Assembly: GCA_021800445.1 (NCBI GenBank)
Contig: JAJYYZ010000009.1
Coordinates: 1-57,397 of the forward strand
Length of the DNA: 57,397 nt
Reading direction: 5' to 3'
From: a bacterium
GTDB taxonomy: Bacteria > Thermotogota > Thermotogae > Mesoaciditogales > Mesoaciditogaceae
The number at the start of each line of letters is the position of its first letter. Within the stretch, counting starts at the first letter, position 1. Of the stretch, positions 9,148 to 17,015 are shown in pieces. Position numbers and translations under genes: made by a program. The notes beneath the pieces were generated by a model, which was not told the origin of the DNA, did no database searches, and saw only the letters and a program-made list of their open reading frames with translations.

Positions 9148-10114
9148 CTATAAATTCCCTCGCTTTTTTTATAACTTTATCCATCGTCTCTTTAAGATCA
9201 ACTTCCTTTATGCTGCATCCCGATGCCCTTATATGGCCTCCGCCGCCAAAATAAACGGCTAATTCGCTGACATCGATGTAATCTTTTGATCTGAACGAGA
9301 TATTCACCTGATTTTTGGGCCACTCTATGAATAAAATCGCAACTTCCACACCGTATATCGATCTTATTTCACCGACAAATCCGCCGGTTTCATCGTCGGT
9401 GCAGTTATTTCTATCGAGCATATCGCAAGACACGTAAGCCCATGCAAGTTTTCCGTCCATATCAACGGTTAAAGTGTTAAGCATCTCCGAAAACAATTTT
9501 AACTCTTTAAGGGTTTGATGTTCAAGTACGGCTGAGGATATCTTTTGCATGTTGGCGCCCTTTTCAACGAGATTAGCGGCATAACGAAATACTTTGGCAT
9601 CTGTGTTTGAATATTTAAAAAATCCGGTGTCAGTTGCGATTCCGAGTAAATTTATACCGGCAAGTTTTGAATCATATTCGATACCCAATTTTTGCGCTAT
9701 TTCGTAAACAATGACAGCCGTCGCGGCATAATTCGAGTAGTAAAAATCAAGTTCACCAAAGCCGACATTCGTTCTGTGATGATCGAGCGTTATATCGGGT
9801 TTCCCATCTTTCAAAAGTGAAGCACCATCGCCAATTCTTGATATTTCAGAGGCATCAACGGTGACAGATGTATCGTAATCGTATCCTTTCAATTCTTCTA
9901 ACCCTTTTATTTCTGAAACACCTTCTAAATCTTGATAAAACCATGGTATGTGATCTGCTATGCAACCTTCCGCGGTCTTACCCATCTTTCTGAGGATAAG
10001 AGTCAAAGCGGCAACAGAACTTATATCATCTCCGTCTGGTTTTATGTGGCCAATTATCAAAAACTTCTTGCCTTTCTTAAGCCTTTCGACTACATCGTCC
10101 AATTGAACAAGCAT
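9128..10114 (-). CDS. nrnA: DHH-family phosphoesterase, NrnA-like
   Basis: A 328-residue cytoplasmic enzyme that degrades short oligoribonucleotides and often also dephosphorylates pAp. The DHH catalytic residues are visible: GHIKPDGDDISS, VTVDASE, LDHHRTN and TDTGFFKYSNT. The C-terminal DHHA1 substrate-binding motif is GGGGHIRASG. The length is typical of NrnA. The gene is the first of a probable operon with smpB and the racemase. Confidence 0.93.
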   Translation of the reverse strand: MLVQLDDVVERLKKGKKFLIIGHIKPDGDDISSVAALTLILRKMGKTAEGCIADHIPWFYQDLEGVSEIKGLEELKGYDYDTSVTVDASEISRIGDGASLLKDGKPDITLDHHRTNVGFGELDFYYSNYAATAVIVYEIAQKLGIEYDSKLAGINLLGIATDTGFFKYSNTDAKVFRYAANLVEKGANMQKISSAVLEHQTLKELKLFSEMLNTLTVDMDGKLAWAYVSCDMLDRNNCTDDETGGFVGEIRSIYGVEVAILFIEWPKNQVNISFRSKDYIDVSELAVYFGGGGHIRASGCSIKEVDLKETMDKVIKKAREFIVENSHD

Positions 10115-10204
10115 TTAAATCATCTCCATTAACTTGAATATTTATTATATACTAAATTTCTTTTAAAAGTGAAATGTACAATTGGCATATGGGATATAGC
10201 GTAT

Positions 10205-10262
10205 AAAAACCGTGACATGCTCCCACCACTTATAGAAGTGGGAGAATTCTTGCTCAAAAAGG
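10205..10262 (-). mobile_element. Solo IS605-type right end
   Basis: On the minus strand this reads TTGAGCAAGAATTCTCCCAC, a loop, then GTGGTGGGAGCATGTCAC. It aligns over about 45 bases with the right end at 7580-7624 and with the copy at 300-345. No transposase gene is attached. It lies between nrnA and the comM fragment. Confidence 0.6.
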
Positions 10263-10330
10263 GTTAAATTAACCTTCCGTTGCGAATTTTGGATGAAAAA
10301 CAAAAAATTGATTTGCCGTATGATGACGAT

Positions 10331-10806
10331 CTAAATCGAAAGATTCTCTCTTTTTCTGTATTGCAAAGCCTCAGCGATGTGTGAAAGAGATATATTTTCG
10401 GATTCGGCAAGGTCTGCTATCGTCCTTGATACTTTTAGCATCTTCTCCATTACCCTTGCCGTCAATCCCAATTTCTTTGATGCGTTTTTGAAAAAATCCT
10501 CTTCTTTTTCTCCGAGTTTGCAAAACTTTGAGACTTCAGATGCGCTCATTTTCCCGTTCAATTTTCCTGATCTTTTCATCTGAATTTCAACGGCCTTCAT
10601 GACCCTTTCTCTTATTTTCAAAGAAGATTCAGACGATTTCATCGAGGTATATTTATCGTAATCAACTTTTGGAACATCGATGAAAATATCTATTCTATCT
10701 TCTATTGGTCCCGATATCTTTTTGTTGTATCTTTCTATTTCAGGTATCGAACATGTGCAATGATGAATTCCGTCTTCAACACCAAACCAACCACAGGACT
10801 ACGGAT
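10331..10806 (-). pseudogene. comM: comM/yifB (Mg-chelatase-like ATPase), 3' fragment
   Basis: The last about 103 codons form an open frame with the Mg-chelatase C-terminal domain (SKKLGLTARVMEKMLKVSRT, ADLAESENISLSHIAEALQY). Reading further upstream in the same frame gives GPIEDRIDIFIDVP, CTCSIPEIERYNKKIS and CGWFG, the region after the NPCPCG motif of ComM. Homology stops at about 10806, where a TAG appears and AT-rich unrelated DNA begins. The N-terminal Lon-like and Walker A/B parts are missing. comM is a known landing site of genomic islands in other bacteria, so this break may mark the left edge of the accessory block. Confidence 0.8.
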
Positions 10807-11063
10807 AAAATATATATCACCTTATTTTGCATGGCTTTTTACATTTTTTCCCATTCATATTATTTTTGCTTCTTTTGCTTAAGGTATTCAAATTTTTTCT
10901 TTCTTTTATTAGACTTTATTAGAGTATCTAAAATAGGTTCAAAATCCGAATAGAAGTAGTAAAATAGAATCATGATACCAAAACAACAAAGATTAGGAGG
11001 CTTGCCGGAATTAGGAGAAATTCATATGAAGTACCTTTTTGAACACTTTCTAGCAAAGAATGG
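10807..11063. other. AT-rich junction region
   Basis: No gene or recognised element is seen between the comM break point and the first TAC promoter. Short T-rich open frames here lack ribosome binding sites. Confidence 0.4.
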
Positions 11064-11091
11064 TTGATTTGTAATTATCATATATGATAAT
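11064..11091 (+). promoter_or_regulatory. Promoter and palindromic operator of TAC module 1
   Basis: TTGATT (11064-11069), 16 bases, then GATAAT (11086-11091). A perfect 18-bp palindrome, ATTATCATATATGATAAT (11074-11091), covers the spacer and the -10 box. This is the expected place for the antitoxin to repress its own operon. Confidence 0.7.
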
Positions 11092-11114
11092 ATAAGTATA
11101 GCCGGAGGTTATTA

Positions 11115-11507
11115 ATGGAAATATTCCTGTGGGAGAAGTATGAAATTTATTTCTACGATGAAGTCGTTGATTTTATGGAAAAATTAGGGGAGAGCGATCC
11201 AGACAAGGCCACAGAAATTTTCCAGGATTTTTTTGAAAAAATAAAAAATGGCATTGGATTACCAACAGAGTATGCTCATGGTCATAGAAAATTAAAAAAT
11301 CTTCATGATGATTTATGGGAATACAGAGAAAAATCTCAAAAAATAGAATGTTTAATAAGAATATACTTTGGAATTGACAAGGAAAATAAAATAATAATAC
11401 TTCTCGGCGGTCAATTTAAACATGATGATAAAGAACAAAAAAGCAAACTTAACACCATTAGAAAAAGGTGGGACACCTATAAAGGGAAGAGGTGTAAGAA
11501 ACTATGA
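11115..11507 (+). CDS. RelE/HigB-like toxin of TAC module 1
   Basis: A 130-residue basic protein of the RelE/HigB ribonuclease type: FYDEVVDFMEKLGE at the N-terminus, HRKLKNLHDDLWEYRE in the centre and CLIRIYFGIDKENKIIILLG before a basic C-terminus. The family cleaves mRNA at the ribosome. It is preceded by a GGAGG site and overlaps the antitoxin gene by four bases (ATGA). The gene order toxin, antitoxin, SecB-like chaperone is that of higBA-TAC modules such as the one in Mycobacterium tuberculosis. Confidence 0.85.
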   Translation: MEIFLWEKYEIYFYDEVVDFMEKLGESDPDKATEIFQDFFEKIKNGIGLPTEYAHGHRKLKNLHDDLWEYREKSQKIECLIRIYFGIDKENKIIILLGGQFKHDDKEQKSKLNTIRKRWDTYKGKRCKKL

Positions 11508-12058
11508 AAAGTTTTGAAGAAATGAAGAAAAGGCTCATGAGTAACAAAGACTTTGCCACTGCTTATAACAAGAGAAAACCACTGGCATATTTTATAACGG
11601 ATGTGTTCATTTTGCGTAAGAAAAGTGGATGGACTCAGAAGGATCTGGCCGAAAAAATGAAAACAAAAGTGTCAAATATATCAAGAATTGAATCTGGAAA
11701 ACAGAATATTTCATTTTTAACTATGCAAAAGATTACCGAAATTTTAGGTGGAAACCTTTTAATTACGATGAGAAAAGATGATTTCGTTGAACTTTCCCAA
11801 AGATCAAAAGATATTCTAAAACGACTATCTGAAAATGTTGACAATGATCCTAAAGTTGTCGTAGAAAAAAGCCTTGAATATTATGAATCTTACCAAAAAT
11901 ATAACACATACCCGAAATATACCAAACAAAGCTACGATGTGGAGGCCACAATGACATTCTCCCATCCGCTTAAAGTAAATTCAGTATATGAATCTACCGC
12001 ATATCACCAAGATCATGAGCAATCTACCGCATATCATGAGCAATCTATCGCAACGTAG
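11504..12058 (+). CDS. HigA-like antitoxin with C-terminal chaperone-addiction tail, TAC module 1
   Basis: A 184-residue protein. Residues 35-90 are an XRE-type helix-turn-helix (WTQKDLAEKMKTKVSNISRI, then TMQKITEILGG). Residues beyond about 130 form an extension absent from ordinary HigA, with aromatic residues and the segment YDVEATMTFSHP. In TAC systems such a tail makes the antitoxin unstable unless a SecB-like chaperone binds it. The extreme C-terminus is an internal duplication of a histidine- and tyrosine-containing unit (ESTAYHQDHEQ, then STAYHEQ), encoded by a tandem DNA repeat at about 11990-12055. Confidence 0.85.
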   Translation: MKSFEEMKKRLMSNKDFATAYNKRKPLAYFITDVFILRKKSGWTQKDLAEKMKTKVSNISRIESGKQNISFLTMQKITEILGGNLLITMRKDDFVELSQRSKDILKRLSENVDNDPKVVVEKSLEYYESYQKYNTYPKYTKQSYDVEATMTFSHPLKVNSVYESTAYHQDHEQSTAYHEQSIAT

Positions 12059-12070
12059 AAATCAAGGAGG

Positions 12071-12514
12071 ATGAATAAATTGTCAAATGGAGAGAATTAC
12101 TTATCCCAACTTAAAATAACTTCTATTTCTATATATAAGGCATCTTTTGAAATCAAAAAATTAATCCCAAATAACCAACAATTGGAAATACAAGTAGCCT
12201 TAAAACCCAATATTAACATATCAAAATCAGAAAACACATCTGATAACCAAACTTCCATAGTAGATTTAAATATAAGTGTGAATCTGAAAAACAAGGATAT
12301 TTCATTCGTAGAGGTAAATCTGTCAATAAATGGATCTTTCATTGGGGAAAATATGAATGAACAACAATTTATAAAATTAGTTAAATTTTCTGGCGTTAGC
12401 AATCTCATTCAAATTTCTCGATCATATATAATTTCAATGACTTCACAATTAGGAATTATACCTCCTATCGTATTACCTATGATTAATCTTGAAGAATTGT
12501 ATAAAAATACATAG
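12071..12514 (+). CDS. SecB-like chaperone, TAC module 1
   Basis: A 147-residue SecB-fold protein. The C-terminal half shows the SecB pattern: beta strands, KFSGVSNLIQISRSYIISMT, then SQLGIIPPIVLPMINLEEL, matching the helix and proline-asparagine-leucine strand of SecB. Thermotogota generally lack a canonical secB, so a dedicated TAC chaperone is the better reading. It is expected to bind the antitoxin tail and allow folding and toxin inhibition. An AAGGAGG site lies ahead of the ATG. It resembles the SecB-like protein of module 2 over the same C-terminal stretch. Confidence 0.82.
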   Translation: MNKLSNGENYLSQLKITSISIYKASFEIKKLIPNNQQLEIQVALKPNINISKSENTSDNQTSIVDLNISVNLKNKDISFVEVNLSINGSFIGENMNEQQFIKLVKFSGVSNLIQISRSYIISMTSQLGIIPPIVLPMINLEELYKNT

Positions 12515-12670
12515 TGTGTCAAACAATTTCAATTTGAAATCTTCAAATGGTCATTGAAAAGTGAAAAACATGTTAATCTTAATTTTGCGTTCTATATGTT
12601 ACAAGCAAGGTGCCTCCTATTGTTTTCCAATGAAGTATCATTGGATTAGAGAACAAAGAAAGGATACACC

Positions 12671-13037
12671 AACACTATGGCCTTAAATTGTTGGACAATC
12701 TCAAATAAGAAACTTAGAAAATTTGTGTTTAGGAGGAACAGATAATGGAAGAGAGCCAAAAAGAATGCTTAGATAAATGTCAAGAAATACAAAAAACCTT
12801 TCTTGAGGGTCTAAAAAAGTTTATGGAAAGCGAAAAGCCAAGTGAAATTAGCAAATTTCAAAAAGTGCTTAATGAATATAATAATGCATGGGATTTTTTG
12901 AAGGAAAAAAATTTTCGTGCTATCAACTGGGAGCATTTAAAAGAGAAACTAAGTGATATAGAAGAGAAACTGGAAAATGACGTTAATTCATTGAATTAAT
13001 GTTTAGAGATTGTCCAACAATTTAAGGTCATAGTGTT
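12671..13037. repeat. 32-bp inverted repeats framing a small gene
   Basis: The left arm (12671-12702) and right arm (13006-13037) are reverse complements with one mismatch over 32 bases. The outer 27 or so bases of each arm match the end of the IS found at 56884. The gene for an 84-residue protein lies between them. The unit looks like either two opposed IS ends or a small non-autonomous element. Confidence 0.75.
12745..12999 (+). CDS. Small helical protein framed by IS-derived inverted repeats
   Basis: An 84-residue charged, helical, probably coiled-coil protein with no recognised family (FQKVLNEYNNAWDFLKEKNF; ends EEKLENDVNSLN). Two cysteines lie near the N-terminus. A good GGAGG site precedes the start codon, so it is probably expressed. 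It sits between two IS-type inverted repeats and may be a passenger gene. Confidence 0.55.
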   Translation: MEESQKECLDKCQEIQKTFLEGLKKFMESEKPSEISKFQKVLNEYNNAWDFLKEKNFRAINWEHLKEKLSDIEEKLENDVNSLN

Positions 13038-13146
13038 ACACTCTTGAGTTTTCTGTTCTTTGGCAATCTGACCTAAATGTTTGCAAAAGTCACAAGATTG
13101 TGAGTCCAATTTTAGCCCTACTGCCTGTTCATAATGTCTGTGTGAA
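13011..13146 (-). mobile_element. Decayed 3' end of an IS transposase
   Basis: About 136 bases are nearly identical to the right-hand IS at 56884-57022. On the minus strand they encode the transposase C-terminus (HYEQAVGLKL), then shift frame through a small deletion. The match ends at about 13146, 23 bases from the integrase stop codon. It may be host DNA at an attachment junction or a separate IS relic. Confidence 0.75.
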
Positions 13147-13168
13147 ATTGTGGTTCAAATATATGAAA

Positions 13169-14590
13169 CTATTTCCATTCTATCCAAAAGGTTTTATCTT
13201 GCCTTACCCATATCTTGTAGATAAAAATAGATAAAACTTCTTTTCTTTCTTCCATCGTTAAGACTCCATTTATCCTACTTTCCAATTCTTTCAACATATT
13301 TTTCTTTTCTTTTGATTTATCCTCTTGTTTCAAGATCTCCGCTTTTGCCTCTAATTGCTCTATTTCTTCCTCCATACTTTTCTTTTTTTCTTTCAATTCT
13401 TCTAAATTTATCATCTGCATGGCATAAAGATCAAGATAACGGTTCCATGCCTCTTTTTGCTTGGCGATCTGCCTTTCAATACTCTTAATTTCATGTTCGT
13501 GATTTTGCTCTATTACCTCAATGTCAAATGCATTAAGCAATTCATGTATATGAATCTTTACCTGCGCCCATACTTCATCTTCAATTGATGAATTCACAAA
13601 TTTGAGCGTGCATGAATTAAAACCGGCATAATGACAACGATAATAAAAATATGCATCCTTTCTTTTCTTTGGATCACGCTTTACGTGCATTCTAATGTTG
13701 CAATGCTCACAATATATAAGGCCTGTTAGTAAAACATTATTATTGCCTAACGATCTTCTTGGTATCTTCGATCTTCTTTCACGTTCCTCCATAATTTGAA
13801 ATACTTTATTTGAATTTATTATTTTTGGCACATTCACAGGTATTAAATCATTTTTGGTTGGATATCTCGTTAGTCTTTTGCCGTTTGGCAATGTTTTTCT
13901 TACTCCCCACGTTGTAAAGCCCCCATAAATCGGATTGAAAAGGATATTGTAGATCAAATTTTCTTTCCAAAATTTTCCACTTTGTGGCTTAATTTCTAAT
14001 TTATTCAATTCATTTGCTATTTTCCTACAACCATTGCCATGCAAGTAAAGATCTACCATAAGCCTTACGGCCTGCGCCTCTGATTCATAAATTTCAAGAT
14101 CATATGTACCTGTTTTTCGATATCCATAAGGTGCTGCTTGTACCCAGTGCCCTTCTTTTATGCGTTTGATCTTGCCATTTATCGTTCTCAAACCTATTGT
14201 CTCACGCTCAAATTGAGCAAAAGAGCCGAGAACGTTCAACATAAGACGACCAGATATTGAAGTTGTATCAAATGCTTCTAACACTGCTTGTAATCCTTTA
14301 TTTTTCTCAGTAAATAGTTGAACAAGATAAGTGAGATCTTTCATGCTTCTTGTAAGTCTGTCTAATTTTATAAATACAAGCACATCATAGTCGTTAATAT
14401 GAGTCAAAGCGTCTTGCAACGCCGGCCTGTCTAAATTCTTTGCACTGAATCCTTCATCTCGGTATACATTCACTACTTCATAGCCATGTGCTTTGCAAAA
14501 CGCTTGACATTTTTCTGCCTGATCTTCTAAAGATGTTCCATTTATCTGCTCATCTGTCGAAACTCGAATATAAATAGATGCCTGTGTCAT
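13169..14590 (-). CDS. Large serine recombinase (integrase)
   Basis: A 473-residue site-specific recombinase. Residues 1-145 are the resolvase catalytic domain, with Arg9 and the nucleophile Ser11 in YIRVSTDEQ, then GFSAKNLDRPAL and VFIKLDRLTRSMKDL. A recombinase domain follows (YGYRKTGTYDLEIYESEAQA; GNGCRKIANELN). A zinc ribbon carries four cysteines (CEHC near 305, then two more). A long coiled coil lies at about 375-440. This is the layout of phage integrases that work without host factors. It starts three bases after the SecB-like gene, so it belongs to the TAC operon. It is the most likely integrase of the element. Confidence 0.95.
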   Translation of the reverse strand: MTQASIYIRVSTDEQINGTSLEDQAEKCQAFCKAHGYEVVNVYRDEGFSAKNLDRPALQDALTHINDYDVLVFIKLDRLTRSMKDLTYLVQLFTEKNKGLQAVLEAFDTTSISGRLMLNVLGSFAQFERETIGLRTINGKIKRIKEGHWVQAAPYGYRKTGTYDLEIYESEAQAVRLMVDLYLHGNGCRKIANELNKLEIKPQSGKFWKENLIYNILFNPIYGGFTTWGVRKTLPNGKRLTRYPTKNDLIPVNVPKIINSNKVFQIMEERERRSKIPRRSLGNNNVLLTGLIYCEHCNIRMHVKRDPKKRKDAYFYYRCHYAGFNSCTLKFVNSSIEDEVWAQVKIHIHELLNAFDIEVIEQNHEHEIKSIERQIAKQKEAWNRYLDLYAMQMINLEELKEKKKSMEEEIEQLEAKAEILKQEDKSKEKKNMLKELESRINGVLTMEERKEVLSIFIYKIWVRQDKTFWIEWK

Positions 14591-14593
14591 TTT

Positions 14594-15034
14594 TTACTTC
14601 TTTGTTTTTTCATTCGTCGTCTGCTGAGAAGAACTGATATTTGTAAGAGGTATTATTATAGGAGTGTTTCCAGTCTGAGAAGTAAATGAAATTACTACAG
14701 CCCTCGCGATTTGAAATAAAGTTGCAACGCCACTTAGACGACAATATTGATCAAATTTGTCTTTTCCTAAATCTGAGGAACTGAATTTTCCAAAAATATT
14801 TACGCTTGCATTCACAAGATTCTTGTTTTCAACTTTACCTTCAACGGAAATTCGAAGCTGTACAATGCCATCCAATTTACTTTCTAATTCATTTATTTGT
14901 ATTTCGGGTGTAAATTGTACAGAAAAATCTACCATCTTATCACGATTTTGGGCCATTAAATTTCTATCAAAAGTGTATTGGATATCTGTTATAGAATATT
15001 CATCAAATGAAAAAATACTTTTTTCTGCGTTCAT
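14594..15034 (-). CDS. SecB-like chaperone, TAC module 2
   Basis: A 146-residue SecB-fold protein. The C-terminal segment LSGVATLFQIARAVVISFTS followed by TGNTPIIIPLTNI parallels the SecB-like protein of module 1 and canonical SecB. The N-terminal half has alternating strands typical of SecB (VDFSVQFTPEIQINE; VNASVNIFGKFSS). Its start overlaps the antitoxin stop by four bases. It is predicted to hold the antitoxin of module 2. The integrase gene follows three bases later. Confidence 0.82.
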   Translation of the reverse strand: MNAEKSIFSFDEYSITDIQYTFDRNLMAQNRDKMVDFSVQFTPEIQINELESKLDGIVQLRISVEGKVENKNLVNASVNIFGKFSSSDLGKDKFDQYCRLSGVATLFQIARAVVISFTSQTGNTPIIIPLTNISSSQQTTNEKTKK

Positions 15035-15576
15035 ACGGGTAACGCCTCTTCTTCGAATGTTTTTTCATCAAAGATTCCCCCCTTACTTGGTATTGGAGAT
15101 GGAGAGTACCATTCAGCTGTTAAAGTGAAAGGAACAGGACTTCTGAAATTCATACTTATACCTTGTTTTAAAAAGAGCATCATCAATTCTTGTGGGCTTT
15201 TCCCTGTAGTTTTACTTAAAAGATCTAATTTTTTTCTGTACTCCTTTGGAGCGGTTAAAGTATAATCTCCGTGTATGGTTATATATAAATTTCCTTCTAA
15301 GACCCTTGCCAATCTTTCCATGAATTCATAACTCGGTTTTCTTCCTAAATTCTCAAAACGTGATATTACAGGTTGCTTAGTACCCATCTTCTTAGCGATC
15401 TCTTCTTGATTTAAATCTTTATCAAGACGCTCAGTTATTACTTCAACGATAAAATCGTTCAATGGATCTCTTAATTCTTTGTTAAAATATTCTATTTTAT
15501 CCTCGTTTTCCTTTTCCCATTCATAATATCTTTGTTCCAATTTTTTCAATTCTTCTATTTTCTTTTTTTTAATCAT
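15031..15576 (-). CDS. HigA-like antitoxin with chaperone-addiction tail, TAC module 2
   Basis: A 181-residue protein. A long charged helix at the N-terminus (KKIEELKKLEQRYYEWEKEN) is followed by an XRE helix-turn-helix (LNQEEIAKKMGTKQPVISRF, then FMERLARVLEGNLYITIHG). The C-terminal tail from about residue 140 contains VPFTLTAEWYSPSPIPS. Aromatic segments of this type are the SecB-binding element in TAC antitoxins. The helix-turn-helix and the following GNLYITI strand match module 1 (GGNLLITM), so the two modules are homologous although diverged. It overlaps the toxin gene by eight bases. Confidence 0.85.
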   Translation of the reverse strand: MIKKKKIEELKKLEQRYYEWEKENEDKIEYFNKELRDPLNDFIVEVITERLDKDLNQEEIAKKMGTKQPVISRFENLGRKPSYEFMERLARVLEGNLYITIHGDYTLTAPKEYRKKLDLLSKTTGKSPQELMMLFLKQGISMNFRSPVPFTLTAEWYSPSPIPSKGGIFDEKTFEEEALPV

Positions 15577-15931
15577 ATTCTTTTTTCCTCTCCTTCGCTG
15601 TTTCTATATCTGCCTTATTCTTTTTTTTCAATTCCATATCAAGAATAACAATCGTATCTTTCTTTTCTTTGTGAAAAGTAAAATATATACGCACAACTCC
15701 TCCTTTTCCATGAGGCGGTATTTCAAATTCATGCATGCCTTCCCTCAATGGTTTGTAAATACTTCTTTCTCTTAAATCTTTTAAAACTTTAAAATCATTT
15801 TTGTCAATCAAATCAAATATTTTTTGTATTTGTTTGTATATCTTGAGATGATCTTGTTTCAATGATTCTATTTGTTCTTTTATCTTCGATTTTTTATTGC
15901 TCAGTTCTTCTGGGTAAAATATTATTTTCAA
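15569..15931 (-). CDS. RelE/HigB-like toxin of TAC module 2
   Basis: A basic protein of 120 residues related to RelE/HigB ribonuclease toxins: FDLIDKNDFKVLKDLRE, then YKPLREGMHEFEIPPHGKGG and VVRIYFTFHKEKKDTIVILD, ending in a lysine-rich tail. The chosen start is TTG at 15931, which follows AAGGTGG at good spacing. An earlier in-frame TTG at 15973 is rejected because it is part of the -35 box of the promoter. This is the first gene of the four-gene TAC-integrase operon. Confidence 0.8.
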   Translation of the reverse strand: MKIIFYPEELSNKKSKIKEQIESLKQDHLKIYKQIQKIFDLIDKNDFKVLKDLRERSIYKPLREGMHEFEIPPHGKGGVVRIYFTFHKEKKDTIVILDMELKKKNKADIETAKERKKEYD

Positions 15932-15943
15932 TCTACCACCTTC

Positions 15944-15973
15944 ATTATATAACCAATTGGGTATAAATGTCAA
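15944..15973 (-). promoter_or_regulatory. Promoter of the TAC2-integrase operon
   Basis: On the minus strand a consensus TTGACA (15973-15968), an 18-base spacer and TATAAT (15949-15944) lie just ahead of the toxin gene. No palindrome like that of module 1 overlaps it. Confidence 0.75.
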
Positions 15974-16401
15974 TAAAGATATAATTTACTCATGATATGC
16001 GTGGATGTAACAACGAATGTTAAGAACACATTTAAAGTTCTTTGACAAGCGAGTTTTTATTGAAAAGCCAACCACATTCGGCTTAGAATATTTCTAACAG
16101 CGAAAATCTAAGGAGTGTGGTCAGCATGAATATTTTAACATCTGTTCGCTCATTTTTAGAAAAAGATTTTGGAGATTTCTTTTGTGATTTGGAAGATTTC
16201 TATCTCGACGATTTACTTGTACTTGTTCAGTGTATTATATCGAAAAGATATTCTTCAATCTCATTCATGTCTAAAGATGCTTTAATTGATCTATCGCACA
16301 CAACACTGACAAGATTTATAAACGAACGTGCACAATTTTGGTCAAAGTTGGATAAAGAGATAATAGTGAGAACACTTGAACAGTTCAAGAGTGACCCTGA
16401 T

Positions 16402-16441
16402 ATGCCTATGAGTTCTTAAAACAGAAGTACATAGTTTGAGA
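16402..16441 (+). repeat. 40-bp direct repeat, left copy
   Basis: Identical over 40 bases to 17714-17753. It begins ATGCCTATGAGTTCTT and ends at GTTTGAGA. The two copies bracket the genes at 16454-17543. The right copy is in frame with the transposase C-terminus; the left copy is out of frame with the N-terminal part. Confidence 0.9.
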
Positions 16442-16453
16442 CATCGACTTTAT

Positions 16454-16924
16454 TTAAAATTTCTCTTTTATTTGGTAACTTGCTTGACCATAAACTCCTT
16501 GAAATGGATGTAAATAGTCATTAGAAATAATAATATAATAAGAATCAACGAGTGAAAGTTCTTCACTGAGATAGTATTCGCCTCGAGAGAAAGACCAATG
16601 CTGAGTTAAGTCCCATCCGTCGACATAATCAAAGGATGATTTACTTTTTGTAAAATCATTATATTGTTCAGGAGTCATTACATAAATATCAAAATCACTC
16701 GGAGGAAGTTTGTTAGACCAGACTATAATATTAATTTTTCTTGGTGAAGGGATATTCAATTCTAAGTAAACATAATCTCCTCTTACGGTCAGTCCGGCAC
16801 AATTAAGTAAAGGTGTTTTACCACTTATGATCTTGACACCATTATAATGAAGATAAATTACTATTGCGATGACAATAACAGCAATTATTCCCATTACAAG
16901 AGCAAAAATTTGCGATTTTTTCAT
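16454..16924 (-). CDS. Membrane-anchored member of a three-gene secreted-protein family
   Basis: A 156-residue protein with an N-terminal membrane segment (FALVMGIIAVIVIAIVIYL) and an extracytoplasmic beta-rich domain. It shares with its two neighbours the core NCAGLTVRGDYVYLEL, NKLPPSDFDIYVMTPEQYND and the closing PFQGVYGQASYQI. The fold resembles small adhesin or GOLD/PPC-like beta sandwiches, but no family is certain. Unlike its two paralogues it lacks a lipobox cysteine. It lies inside the broken transposase, bracketed by the 40-bp repeats. Confidence 0.7.
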   Translation of the reverse strand: MKKSQIFALVMGIIAVIVIAIVIYLHYNGVKIISGKTPLLNCAGLTVRGDYVYLELNIPSPRKINIIVWSNKLPPSDFDIYVMTPEQYNDFTKSKSSFDYVDGWDLTQHWSFSRGEYYLSEELSLVDSYYIIISNDYLHPFQGVYGQASYQIKEKF

Positions 16925-17015
16925 TATTCATTACTCCTCATTTAATTTTGAGGCTATGTTTCATAAAAATTTTTCTTCAGATATCAATTTTTCTTTTTCA
17001 TTTTGATATATTTTT

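Noticed and set aside
12671-13037. Transcription terminator formed by the inverted repeats
   Set aside because: Arms are 300 bases apart with a gene between them; they match IS ends instead.
15929-15973. Longer start for the TAC2 toxin at 15973
   Set aside because: That TTG is part of the TTGACA -35 box; the TTG at 15931 has AAGGTGG at good spacing.
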